Source of the DNA: Micropterix aruncella
Taxonomy: Eukaryota; Arthropoda; Insecta; Lepidoptera; Micropterigidae
DNA: 64,000 bases
Direction of reading: 5' to 3'
NCBI GenBank assembly: GCA_944548615.1
Contig: OX155955.1
Span: 2,806,340-2,870,339, forward strand
How positions within the stretch are numbered: the stretch's first letter is position 1; each line of letters begins with the position of its first letter. A program made the translations under genes and the position numbers. This document shows, one piece after another, positions 30,290 through 41,572 of the stretch. Under the pieces are notes generated by a model that saw only the letters and a program-made list of their open reading frames with translations, was not told where the DNA came from and did no database searches.

Positions 30290-30600
30290 CGGAGATAATT
30301 TTTTTTATGTCACTTGTGTATGAGATATTTCAACCACAATTTTACAATGTGGTTTCGGCCCAACAAGCGTCTGTGTACCGAATTTTAAGTTTTTAAGCCT
30401 AATATTTCGAGGTTGAAGTATGACTAGCGCGCCCCATGGTCAACCGATTTCAACCACAACCATTGTAACCCTTGCGATGACCAAATGATACCAGTATGCC
30501 AAATTTCAGCTAAATCGGATGAAGCGTTTGGGCGCTATCGTGGAGGAATAGACAGACACATATAAGTGCGTTGACAATACTTTTCCTGTGCCAGGAAAGC
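30290..30600 (+). repeat. Dispersed repeat Z, tandem neighbour copy
   Basis: Begins near GAGATAATTTTTTT, contains ATGTGGTTTCGGCCCAACAAG, 'tagcgcgccccatggtc', 'atgccaaatttcagctaaat' and 'gaagcgtttgggcgctatcg', then the GACAGACACATA tail and 'tgccaggaaag'. Confidence 0.75.
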
Positions 30601-30913
30601 AAAATGGATGTCGACATAGTCGTATTTGAGCTTAATAGACTTCGACACCGTTTAGCCGAATACCATGAAAGTTGGTACATCCGCCAATTGGACTCGAATC
30701 TGATGTAATATAATGATAATACGGGCTTTGTCAAATAACCGATTCACACATCAATAACAATAAATGAATAGTTTTAAAAAACACTAAAAACACGCTTTGC
30801 GGCCAACTATACGACGACGCGGCCAACTATACGCGACAACTATACGACACCGTTACTTGTAGTACTTTCCATGCACCATTACATCTACATTACCTACTTG
30901 GTATGCGCACCAT

Positions 30914-33620
30914 TACTCAGTATTCAGTATTCAGTATTCAGTTTATTTATTCAAAATATACAATAACAGCATGAATTAGGAATTAAAGCTAATTATCGCA
31001 TATTAGAATTCGTCAGTTTATATGTAGATATAAAACTATTTAAGCAGAAATATTATTTCAACAATAGCATTGACTAAAGTCGGCTTTACACGACAGACAA
31101 ATATTTTTTAAAAAAAAAAATAATAGAGCTGAATCCATGTACATGAGTATACATATAAAATAGATTATTATTATAAGAATATTAATAGTCATCAAGCACT
31201 TTATACAAAAAATAATCACACAATTGGAAGTATCGAAACAAAATTGGAAAAAAACAACGTATGTATATGATCAGGTATGTTACATTACACATTGTAATCT
31301 ACATATTAAATATTAAATTCATAATATTATAATTAAATAATAAAAACTAAAATGAGGTACCTGAAAGTTACATATTTTAATGTTATTCCCATTTCAAAGA
31401 ATTGGCATGCTCAAAAAAATCACCCAGCTTATAGAAAGCATGTGTGGATTGCAGCTTTTGTTTTATAAATCTTTTAAACGCCTTTGTTTCCATCTTCCTT
31501 GTGGAGAGTGGTAGCTGGTTAAAGAGCTTATAGCTCAAATATCCAAAGGACTTTTGTGTCTGCGTAAGGCGTACTTTAGGCAGGATAACGTCATCACGTC
31601 TGCGTGTATTGTGGGAGTGCATATTCCCGTTTACCTCTTGTTCGTTAATATTTGATTTAGCATATAGTAGACATTGTAAAATATATTCAGACGTAAAAGT
31701 CAGTATTTTGTACTTAAGAAAATATGGTTCGCAGTGCGTGTCACGGGATACTCCTGCAATTGCTCTCAATGCACTTTTCTGTAAAATGAAAACCCTAGAA
31801 CTGTCTGTGGCATTCCCCCATATCAGTATACCATAAGTCATTTTAGAATGGAAACAGGCATGATACGCAGTTATTGCAGCGATTTCACCAGCTAAGAATT
31901 TAATCTTTTTTATTGCATATATTGCCGAAGAAAGCGCACTACATAGTTCATTAATATGGATGTTCCAGCTAAGATGATGATCGATCATGATACCTAGGAA
32001 CTTTGTCGATTTGCTTAATTCTAGAGTACTGTTGTTTAGAGTTATATTGAATGGTATAGCAGACGATTTATATTTTGAGGAGAAGTGCATAGTTACGGTT
32101 TTTTTTTGCATTAAGCAAGAGATTATTCTCTGTGAACCATGAACTTGCTAGGTTTAACGCATGATTGGCATTGGTCATTAGGTCGTTAAGATTGTTATCG
32201 TGAAACAGGAAACTTGTATCATCCGCATAGAGCAAGGTTTTGGTGTAGGCGGGCAAGCAATTGCCTATATCATTAATGAAAAATAAAAATAATAATGGAC
32301 CAAGAATCGATCCCTGGGGAACTCCGCAGGTTATCGGTTGAGGTGTAGATCTAAATCCATCTATTTCTACTACCTGTGACCTGCCTGTTAAGTAGGATTT
32401 CATCATGTTATTGGCTTTGCCCCGAATCCCATAACTGTTTAATTTATTGAGCAGTATTTCGTGGTCAACCGAATCAAACGCTTTGGACAGATCACAAAAA
32501 ACTGCCACGGGTTGGGAAGAATTTTCAAAAGTGTCGGTAATGAAATTTACCATCTCCGAAATCGCCGAGGTGGTGGACATGTTCTTCCTAAAACCATATT
32601 GATATTTATTTAGTATATCGAATTTATTTGCGAATAGATATAGCCTGTTAAATAAAAATTTTTCGAAAATTTTGGAGAAAGCTGGAAGCAGTGAAATTGG
32701 CCTGTAATTTTCAGGATCAGTTTTGTTCCCTTTTTTAAAGACTGGTACTATCTTTGCTATTTTCATTAAATTTGGGAACACACCTTGTTTCATACAATTA
32801 TTAAAAATAGACCTCAAGGTGTTGGAAATCGTTGGTGCTATATTCTTTATTAATTTAATCGAGTGTGCCCAGATATCCATTGATGTTTTTGTTTTAATGC
32901 CATTCAAGGCCTTATCAAATTCAATGGAAGTTATAGGATGCAACAGTATTGATGCTGGTATCTCACCTACAATTGTTGAAGAGGGTAAACTAGGAGAATT
33001 TGTCATTTGTTTAACAGCGTTTGTAAAATATTCATTTAGTATATTTGCCGTTTCTGTAGGATCAGAGACTTTAGAACCATTGTGAAGTAATTGAATAGGT
33101 TCATTTGCCTTACTTGAAATATTTCTCCCCTCTCTATTGATGATACTCCACATAGTTTTGGTTTTGTTATTCGACTGCTTAATCTCTTTTTCTATAGTAT
33201 TTTTCTTAGCCGCTACTACTGCTTTGTCATATTTTTGTTTACAGTTCGTATAATAGTCCTTAAGTAATGAATTTGTGTTTTGATTTAAATTATCCTGTAG
33301 AATTTGAAGTTTTCCTAGATCGTTTCTAAGCTCATTATCAATCCAAGAAGGCGTACCGCCTTTTGTTGACACTAGTCTGTATTTCGAGGGAAAGCAAGCT
33401 TCAAAATGACGATTAAAAACTTTTATAAAATTGTCATAGTCAGAATTTGGGTCTGATGAATCAGTAGTAAAGCATTCTTTATTTAATAGTCTAATAAATG
33501 AGTTAATAGCGTTAAAGCCGAATTGTCTTTTCCACACATGCTTACTATTTGGGTTCGTCAAATTTGATTCTAAGTGGATCATCTGAGCATTATGGTCAGA
33601 AAAGGGTATAATTACATTAT
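30914..33620 (-). mobile_element. CR1-superfamily non-LTR retrotransposon, 5'-truncated
   Basis: Read on the minus strand: a short remnant of the endonuclease end (residues IIPFSDHNAQ), a full reverse transcriptase region, the post-RT domain, a 3' UTR (31382-30960) and a terminal tandem (ACTGAATACTGAATACTGA) tail at 30914-30940. The same tail and UTR occur at 26.75-27.2 kb. The 5' boundary at about 33603-33642 coincides with a perfect hairpin. Confidence 0.9.
31383..33620 (-). pseudogene. CR1-like reverse transcriptase (frameshifted)
   Basis: Two overlapping frames cover it. The first (33582-32068) includes PENYRPISLLP, a QYGFRK segment, the catalytic CDLSKAFDSVDH, GVPQGSILGPLLF and YADDTSF. 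The second (32111-31383) includes KFLGIMIDHHLSWN, YGILIWGNA, LQKSALRAIAG and HNTRRRDDV. A frameshift near 32100 separates YADD from the thumb. Together about 740 codons of the roughly 900-1000 expected for ORF2; the apurinic-type endonuclease is lost apart from its last residues. Motif order and lack of RNase H support the CR1 superfamily; subfamily not certain. Confidence 0.9.
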
Positions 33621-33643
33621 CGATAGATAATGTAATTATACCC
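33603..33643. repeat. Perfect 18-bp-arm hairpin at the retroelement 5' end
   Basis: GGGTATAATTACATTATC, loop GATA, then GATAATGTAATTATACCC. The left arm is retroelement coding sequence; the right arm is its inverted copy. Confidence 0.93.
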
Positions 33644-34720
33644 TACTTCTCACCAACCAAAGTTTATTCCAAGACTTTTCTAACAAGTCCAAACACAGCT
33701 ATGATACGATGTTCCATCATGAGGTTCCAGTTCATATCTTCCGACTCCATCATCAGATTAGTTCTACAGTACCATATTATTGTATTGTCATCAGAACTAC
33801 ATACAGCTGCCAATTTTCATGACGCTACGATCCTTGGAAGATGGTTAAATTATTTACCGTAGATTCCATTACATAGTTAGTTACATACAGGTCGACCTAA
33901 TAAAAGCGTGTTAAAAAGAAACATTTTTGATGTTGCTGGTTCGCCTTCATAGGTTGCAATATCTATCTGTCATTGTTGCTATCCGGTTGCATTTCCCGTT
34001 TGGCATAGATAACGAAAAATTACGTTTCATTTTTACGCAAACGGCCATGTAAGAAAATAAGTATCCAATAACGCACATTACATTTAATTTTATTGTCAAT
34101 GTCATAAAATGTTGTTGATATCGCGGAAGGCTAATGGCATGTCGGCCCACATCGTCCCGCAGCTACGTTTGAATTTACATAATGTGTTTATATTCAATGT
34201 AGATTATGGGCATCTTTGAATATCAGTCTGTATAAAAATAAAAATAGGAATTAATAAAGTACCCAAAGCGAACAGGTTAGGTCCCTTCAAACAGAGTTAG
34301 GTAAGATAGTACGATTATTATTATTTATATTTATTTATTTACTTTCACTTCATGCACAAATCAACATTGCAGTTAAAATTAGGGGCTCTCTAGACGATCA
34401 AACATGCTTGTATTTTTAATATTTAATAAGCATATATTTATAACCATATAAATGAGAGAAGAATGGAGGTAGCTTAGACTAAATTAGGATTAGAAAACGA
34501 ATCTATAGTTGTGTGACTACCCCTTGTGTGGATACCCCTTTCGAAACAGGAATTCTAGAGGTAGATGGGTATCAGACATAATAAAAAGGTTTTATTAATA
34601 TTATTATAATGGTCAAATAGTTTGTAAATATTGAGTGGGTAATAATATAAAGACATTTGTATTAAATTGATTGTGACAATGAGTCAGCTCAACCAGCACC
34701 AAATAAGGCCGAAATAAAAA
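33644..34720. other. Unannotated stretch
   Basis: No gene or transposon recognised. Short frames only (for example 33947-34150 minus, 67 codons). Confidence 0.5.
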
Positions 34721-34880
34721 CAAAAAAAACACGGTTGTGTCACCACAAGACTTTACTGGCAAGTAGACAACCCCTCCATCCACGTGCGCTAAACCCCTCA
34801 ACTCCCCCCCCCCTCCCCGCCTTCCCAGCCTTTCTTCCTTCCAACCACCCCCCCCACCCGCACCCAATTACTTTTGATCA
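34721..34880 (+). repeat. Repeat W copy with C tracts
   Basis: ACACGGTTGTGTCACCACAAGACTTT followed by C-rich DNA, related to 29140 and 30036 (motif given in parts: ACACGGTTGTGTCACC, AAGACTTT). Confidence 0.6.
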
Positions 34881-35280
34881 TTACGCAACATTTATCATCT
34901 TGGCTAGCTACTATATCCGTCACAAACAATTAGGTATTTCGCAGTAAAAACCTTCGCACTTCGAATATGTAGGTGAATGCTATTATTGTAACATTTTGCT
35001 ATGCCTCGTCACGGTTATGCTAAGACCTTGAATGAAATACAACTACAATAATTTTACTTCTTTAATTGACTTTTTTAAGCAAAATATGCGTAGGCATTGC
35101 GTACTTTGTTGAAGTTGCTCAAAAGTTATCTGATGTCTTTGTTAGTGTAAGAGGAAGTGCTGAGGTCATCAGTTAGGTTAGGTTGGTTTACTGGGACCTC
35201 ATTATTATTATTGATGTTCGCCATGGTATACCACTGCCGGGTCAAGTGGAGTTTACACTTTTTGCCACTGTTCGGCCCCC
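34881..35280. other. Unannotated stretch
   Basis: No gene recognised. Confidence 0.4.
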
Positions 35281-36033
35281 TTTTTACACGACTGTCCAAC
35301 AAAAACGAAGTGTAATTTCTTCAAGGTTCATCTATGTATGTTTTCCGTTCCTTTATTCCACTATAACCGTTTCTTATTCCACTATATATTCTAAACGCTT
35401 AAACCGATTAAGAAGTAGGTAATTGTAAAACCGTTAGGTAATTGTAATAGTAGGTATTGGTAAAACTGTTATGTCATCCCGAGTGTCATAGGGTACCTTA
35501 ACTGTTAAAATATCAAGTAAATAGTTGTTTAAATGTCCAAATCTCCAAATTTCAATAATTATCAAAAATATGTCGTGTTTAGTGTTTCTTAAAAGTTCAT
35601 TTAAGGGGGGAACGTCTGCAATATATATCTAAAGGTAGTGTCTACAAAGACAAATAAACGCCACCCTACTTAAATTACCAAATCGATTGGAAACTTTCCG
35701 CGAAGCGAAGCCGCCGGCAACAGCTAGTAATAAATATTTTACGGTTTTTAAATGAAATATTTATGTATTTTCCATAGAGATACAATTAGTAGGTACTCAA
35801 TCAAAGCTTTCATTCGTTATTTTATTGAAATTTGGAGATTTGGACATTTAGACAACAGTTTACTTGATATTTTGATAGCCTATGACACTCGTAATGATAT
35901 AACGATTCTAACAACACATCACACTTCTAAATTGGTTCAAGCGTTTAGAAGTTATGTTCGAATAAAGAAACGGAAAATATATATAGATGAACCCTGAACA
36001 TATTACACTCTTTGTTTGACAGTCGTGTAAAAA
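35281..36033. mobile_element. ACACGACTG-family element with long inverted arms and internal Helitron end
   Basis: Left arm 35281-35570 and right arm about 35770-36033 are inverted copies of the MITE seen at 15.6 kb, ending TTTTTACACGACTGTC and GACAGTCGTGTAAAAA. The middle contains a Helitron-type 3' end. The small plus-strand frame at 35752-35997 lies within the right arm and is not considered a gene. Confidence 0.72.
35685..35730 (+). mobile_element. Helitron 3' terminus
   Basis: CCGCGAAGCGAAGCCGCCGG forms an imperfect GC hairpin, followed by CAACAGCTAG and then T. A short GC hairpin just before a CTAG terminus is the diagnostic Helitron end, and the GAAGCC...GGCAACAGCTAG version is widespread in moths and butterflies. 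The 5' end was not located. Confidence 0.65.
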
Positions 36034-36540
36034 TAGCTTAAACCGCATAAAATAAGGACCTGTTTAGGCATTTCTTTCAAAAACAACATAACCGACATTT
36101 TCTTTTTATTTTTCTAGGAAAGTATGTAAAACATTTTCGACTGTTTTCATGACGTAATATTTGTTTTCATGACGTATGTATTTAACTTAAAAATATAACT
36201 TTAAATACTAAAAGTAAGAAAATAATTTTAAAACTGTCTTGTAAAATTCACTTTTTGGTACTTATGTTGTTTTCAAAATGACCGATTCGATTTTCATCAC
36301 TGCTGTTTCCAAATGACATGTTGCCAAACGCTGTCACCTAAAAACTAAATCAGATAATCATTGGTCCATTGCAGTGGCTATTAAATCAATTGATTAATCG
36401 CCCAGGATGATATCACTCTACCTAAATTGGACTTGCGATTGACGAAACATCAAATACAATAGAACATTATAGCTGAGTTCAAGGTTGAGGCTATATAATT
36501 TTAAAACCCTTGACCCTTTAAGGACCACGGGACATATATT
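36034..36540. other. Unannotated AT-rich stretch
   Basis: No gene or repeat recognised. Confidence 0.45.
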
Positions 36541-36839
36541 ATTAATAATAATAATAATATAAAACTCTTTATTTCAAAATAAAAAAGGCGAGCTTATTGC
36601 CTTGCGGCAATGTCTATCAGCTAACCTATAGCTTAAGTTTATAACATATTTATTACGTTGGATACATAAAAGAACAATAAAAATTAAAGTGATAAAAAAA
36701 GAAACAAAACAAACAAACTAAAATTAAATAAAGACGCAGAGCAAAGGAAGGAGAAGAATTAAGGAAAGGGACGCGAAAAGGAAGGGTGGTGGGGGGGGGG
36801 GGGGAGGGGGGTTGGTTAATTTAGGGTTTTAGGATTATA
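36541..36839 (-). other. Possible retroelement 3' UTR
   Basis: Begins with an AATAATAATAATAATA run followed by AAAACTCTTTATTTC, the layout of a polyadenylated retroelement tail read from the minus strand. Contains a G tract at about 36786-36812. No coding frame of its own. Confidence 0.35.
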
Positions 36840-37125
36840 TCCTCCTTGAGCCTATTTATTTATTTATTTATTTATTTAAGAATTAATTACTATAAAAGAT
36901 TGATTTGCTTACAAAAATAACAGGAACCGAATGGCAAAACCTTAACCTTTTGCTTATTTGATCTATATAAAAATAGCTTAAGCTATTTTTATTTCCATAT
37001 TGATCAGATTGTAAGATCTCGGCGCAATGAAAGAGTAATGTCTTTGTCCAAATGATGTTTTCATTCTGGGTATTATAAGGCTATTTAGTATCCTAGCCTA
37101 GCCCTGAACATATGTGTATAAATTT
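36840..37125 (-). pseudogene. Non-LTR retroelement C-terminal remnant
   Basis: The minus strand reads IIPRMKTSFGQRHYSFIAPR and then YNLI, followed by stops and a (AAATA)n-type tail (the plus-strand TTTATTTATTTA run at 36855). The PR...GQR..Y...PR.YN pattern is the end of CR1/Jockey-group ORF2 proteins. Only about 30 residues survive. Confidence 0.6.
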
Positions 37126-37269
37126 TTAAAATCATTTTATAAATTATGGAACACGAATAATTTATAAATTATATTTTTGCCATATTATTGAGGCAACAGA
37201 ATCTTAGTATTGGCAAAACAATTAAATTATAATTGTTGAATAAGTTAATATTAAAACACATTTTTGAAA

Positions 37270-37375
37270 GCCAACCCTGGGAGCAGCAGCTATGTCATAC
37301 CTAGTGGAAGTTAGAACTGGCTATCATAATTGAATGCTATACCTACAGAATTTCGTGTTAAAATCAAAATAAAAT
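37270..37375 (+). repeat. Single unit of the 118-bp repeat found in tandem at 52.5 kb
   Basis: 'gccaaccctgggagcagcag', 'ggctatcataattgaatg' and 'aatttcgtgt' match the unit repeated at 52495-52860. Confidence 0.65.
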
Positions 37376-37659
37376 TAATCGAATAGCTCTAATAAATAAG
37401 TAGTACAGATCTCCAGAGTTATTTTAATGATATCTAAGACTTTATAATCATGTTGAAAAAAAATAACAAAGAAATGAAACTGTAACCAGTAAAAATATTA
37501 ATAAAATAATAATAATTAAATACGAATGTTAATCTACTTGCTCTCCTGTATCGTGTACTCTCTTAATCAATACCATCCTAACTCCACGAGGTTTTCGAGT
37601 CATTAAGTTCCCACGGTCTCGTACTTCCGTCAATTTACTCAAAATTCTTTAATACTGAT

Positions 37660-37840
37660 TTCATAATACTGATTTCAACTCCTACTCTTTTTGTGTACAT
37701 GGTGCAAGATTCTGGAACGATCTCCCAGTAAATATACGAAATTCGCCTTCGTTAGAATAATTCAAGATTCATCTCAAAAAAGTACTACTTTTCTAAAAAG
37801 TGACCAGTTCTTCACTTTCTTTCTCCTTCCTCTCTTAATT
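37660..37840 (+). pseudogene. Non-LTR retroelement C-terminal remnant
   Basis: One frame reads FCVHGARFWNDLPVNIRNSP then, after a stop, FKIHLKKYYFSK. The F.V.G.RFWNDLP..IR.S....FK..LK pattern is the very end of CR1/Jockey-group ORF2. It is followed within ~50 bp by a Helitron. Confidence 0.65.
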
Positions 37841-37884
37841 TCCTTTTCTCGGGAATTCTTACTCTATACTATATATGTACATAT

Positions 37885-38582
37885 ATACTATAATATTATA
37901 AAGAGGTAAAGTTTGTGAAGTTGTAGGAAGTAATCTCTGGATCTACTGAACCGATTTTGAAAATTCTTTCAGCAATAGAAAGCCACGTTATTTGTGAGTG
38001 TCATAGGCTATATAATAATCCGAAAAATTAAAAGACTTTTTCGTGGTCGTCGGATTGCAAAGTGAATCGGAGAATAAACGGTCGAACGAAAACGTTTCTA
38101 ACTAACGCTGCCTTAACGATGAGAGATATATGATTAAGTTCTAGTTGTAGAGTTTGATAATGCCTACAGAAAAGTCAGCGATAGCATATGTCTAACTTTT
38201 ATATTTAAGTCACAAAAAGTAGTATTTTATAATAAAAAAATAATTGAAATCGTTAGGTCATGTTTATTGGTCGTATTATCGACAATTATGAATTCTTATC
38301 AAAATAAGTAAAGACTTTTCCCTCTTACTGCATATAATTTCCCTTTAACTGCATAAATAGTTAAACAGATAATACGCTCACAAATAAGACAATAAGCCAC
38401 TCACAAATAACGGTATTATAGCCAATTTGGCTTGCAAATACATACATATGCAGTAAAAATATAACCCTTCTTTTGGCAGTCAGGAAATAAATCATAGCAC
38501 TCAGTACTAACCGAACCACACTCATAAGTTCATCACATGTAAAAAGTTTTACCGCCCAACGAAGTGGGCACGGGTCATCTAG
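37885..38582 (+). mobile_element. Non-autonomous Helitron
   Basis: The 5' region reads TACTATAATATTATAAAGAG, then 'ctactgaaccgattttgaaa' and 'gccacgttatttgtgagtgt', a sequence order I know from lepidopteran Helitrons. The 3' end has the hairpin GCCCA-ACGAAG-TGGGC (38555-38570) then ACGGGTCATCTAG (ends 38582) followed by T. About 700 bp with no helicase. Confidence 0.82.
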
Positions 38583-39660
38583 TTTTAAATATAGTAATTT
38601 GTATTTTATGCAGAAAAACATTAATCTTTATTTCCACAGTGCGCGCATGTTGTACTGTGGTTAGGTTAGATGTAACGTATTGCCATGTGGCAATAAACGC
38701 ATCTTTGTATTTAATTTTAAAGGGCGAATAAAGAATTTATTATAAAAAGGAAAACTTTCGACTGTGAAAGGTGGAAGCTATGGAGTTAGCAATTGAAGTG
38801 AAGCTCAGCAAACACATTCCGGGCATCTGCGAAACGTAAAGATTAGCGGACAAGGACAGTCCACTGTCTAACGCCACCGACAAATCCGTGAGAGTCCAAC
38901 GCCTTACCGCTAGGCACTGGGAAATGAAAGCAGCGGGCCGACCTCACGCCCTCACTACCAGATTTTGACGGATTTCTTCGTCCTCCATTTTAGTCACAGA
39001 TTCGAAGTCGCTTGCGCGCCCTTTACCTGATGTCAGCGGTAATTCGGTTTGATTTTATTGAGGACCTTTGCCAGTCAAGCTCACAAGAAACCGGGTGGCC
39101 AACAAATCGTTTCAAGGTAGCTTAAATCAGCAATTTCAAGGTCGACAACTACCCCCGCCGCTTAGGAAACTTGCCAGACGCCCCCGGTTATCTGCTGGAG
39201 TGCACAGTCCATCGGCAAACGCCGCGCGATGCGCAAACCGCCCAGTGTCGCTCGAGGTCTTCCTCCAAAGGATCCAATCCCACCTGTCCACGACACAGCC
39301 TTTCCAGAGTCCTTTCCTCGTTCGTCTCTCTTTGAGGAGACTATCGGATTAGTGTTGAACCGTGAGTTGAGCCGACCCAAAATGACAAACCGGAATCGTT
39401 AGAAACCACATTTCGAGGATAATAGAAATAATCTGCCAGCTGAATTCACCACAAATAAGTGTCTACTTTGGCAACGACAAAAAAAACGAAAGAAAAATAA
39501 AAAGCCCGTTGATTGCGAGGCACATAGCTACTAAAGTTGTTTCTGTGCCGCACCGTTTCTGCATAAAATATCTATACTAGTTTATTGATTGTATAATTTA
39601 ATTGGAATGTAGAATAATGTATAAATAAATAAGCCTGTTTGACGACTACTCACGGATATA
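38583..39660. other. GC-rich unrecognised block
   Basis: 38820-39400 is GC-rich with frames on both strands (39068-39352 plus, 94 codons; 39162-39380 minus, 72 codons) and no domain I can name. It ends with an AATAAATAAATAAG stretch near 39627. Possibly a degraded retroelement terminus, similar in character to 7.0-7.85 and 10.5-11.0 kb, though I cannot align them by eye. Confidence 0.35.
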
Positions 39661-40762
39661 GAGTTGTATAACAAAATCCCCAATAATTGGGATATTGTCT
39701 ATTAGCAGCCTACATCTTTGATTTTCGATGACTATTTATTTATTTTATTTTATTAAGTAACGTACAAAAAAGTACCTGGACATTCCGATTGTTGATAATA
39801 GTTACAGATTGATACATAATAGTTACAAACAAATATTATTAAGCGAGAAATATATCACTATCCATATATTTCTCCCAGCATACCCAAGGTGAGGCGAAGT
39901 CGCAACACCAACTAGACCTAGACGGTATGTATCTGGCTGTGCGGTGTGGTATTCATTATTTTTATTATCGCGCGACCTGACGCATATCATTTAACTTTAC
40001 ATGGTTTTTGAATCTGCAAAAATGTTAGTGATTCTTATGTATTTTTTCAAATAAATTAAAACTGAAAAAAAATATGATGATATAATTTGGTACAATATGA
40101 GCTGTCAATAATAATAATAATCATTGAATCGTTTCAAATTGTCACAGTATATTTTTCAGTACTTTTCAGTATAATCCCGATTTTATCCTAAATTTTATAC
40201 CAAGTTTTCTTAGGGGTGTAAATAATCTATCGTTAAAATTATAAGTTCCAAAGTAAAGGTTCTGATTAATAAAAATAAAATAGTCAATAAAATTAAACAA
40301 AAATAATATTCAGAAAATGAAATAAAATGTTTTTACATTACATTACATTTTCGTCGTGTCCAATTGACGGCTAAAGACCGCTCTTGGACGTGTCAAAATA
40401 ATTGTGCTAGGTAGTAAGACTCGTTACTACTCTTTACTGAACATACATAGGTAGTCAAGAATTAACTACTAGATTATCAAACTATAAATATAAATAATCA
40501 AAATAGAAGCCTAATATTTGAAGTAGTTAGTAATTTGAAAAGATACGTAGTAAAATGTTCAAATCGAAGAGAATAGTCAAAGTAAAAGAAATAGTAATTA
40601 GACAATATGATTACGTCAGTATTAAAGGCACTGTCATTTACTTGAATCTATCAGTCTATTTATATTCTATAGTCTACCTGACTATTCATCTATCATTTAC
40701 TTGAATTAGAGAAAAATAAGCTTTTCTGTGAAGTTTTATTATTTTATGTGTTTTATTCTTTA
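39661..40762. other. Unannotated AT-rich stretch
   Basis: No gene or repeat recognised. Confidence 0.45.
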
Positions 40763-41332
40763 CTAGCTGACCCGGCGAACTTTGTACCGCCTAACAGTCA
40801 ATGAATGTCGTGCTACAGATTAGCTGAACTTAATTTATGTTTTTATGAAAGAAATACAAAATAAATTTTAAGTCACTACTTTATTAAGATAATAACACAA
40901 AAAGAAATATAAAAGTACAAAAATTAAGTATATCAATCCCGTGTCAGCAAGACATGATTGAATTAAACTATTTACATATTGAGCAGCATGGGATGCTTTC
41001 GGTTTAATTCTCTCCATTGAAGCACCTTGTGATATACGACATTTTTTGTTTTCTTATCAGGCGCAAGAACAAATAAAGCGGATGATTTGCCGACTCGTGA
41101 ACATGCCACGTACAACTGACCATGAGAAAAACACGGATTTACATGTTGTATGGGAAAATGTTTTTTCTTTAATTTTAATTTTTTGTCAATTTTCTAATTT
41201 TCGTTTTTAATAGTTATTCTGCTATTGGGGACGGAGACATATACAACAAATGAAAAACCATGAAAATTGGTCCAGCCGTTCTCGAGTTATAAGTGTTCGA
41301 ACAAACCCGACTTTGTTTTATATATATATAGA
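40763..41332 (-). mobile_element. Helitron remnant (minus strand)
   Basis: On the minus strand the 5' end is TCTATATATATATAAAAC (41332 downwards) and the 3' end has an imperfect hairpin GGCGGTAC...GTTCGCCGGG followed by TCAGCTAG and T (40763). The TCTATATATATA start and CTAG end are classic Helitron termini. The element contains the last part of the helicase gene. Confidence 0.85.
40972..41145 (-). pseudogene. Helitron Rep/helicase C-terminal fragment
   Basis: Minus-strand frame reads NPCFSHGQLYVACSRVGKSS, then ALFVLAPDKKTKNVVY and RELNRKHPMLLN before a natural TAA. The SHGQLYVACSRVG motif is the conserved motif VI region of the Pif1-like helicase in Helitron proteins. About 55 of some 1,400 expected residues remain, joined directly to the 5' terminal sequence by an internal deletion. 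Confidence 0.88.
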
Positions 41333-41572
41333 TTTTGTTTAATACTCCAGAAATTACATTGTGAGGTAACCAATATTAATTTATACACATGAATGTCCTG
41401 AATACACATGAATTTCAGACACATGAATTGGCGCCCTCTTAAATTGCCGCGCGGGACAGGAACCCCCATTTGCCCCCCAACCCTAGACCCGGGTCTGGAA
41501 AAGAGTTGGCAATGTATTACAAAGAAAAAGCATTTCTTCAAAATATTTTTTATTTGGTTTTCTTATTTGCAG

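Noticed and set aside
32723..33085. 120-codon plus-strand frame
   Set aside because: Antisense shadow of the CR1-like reverse transcriptase.
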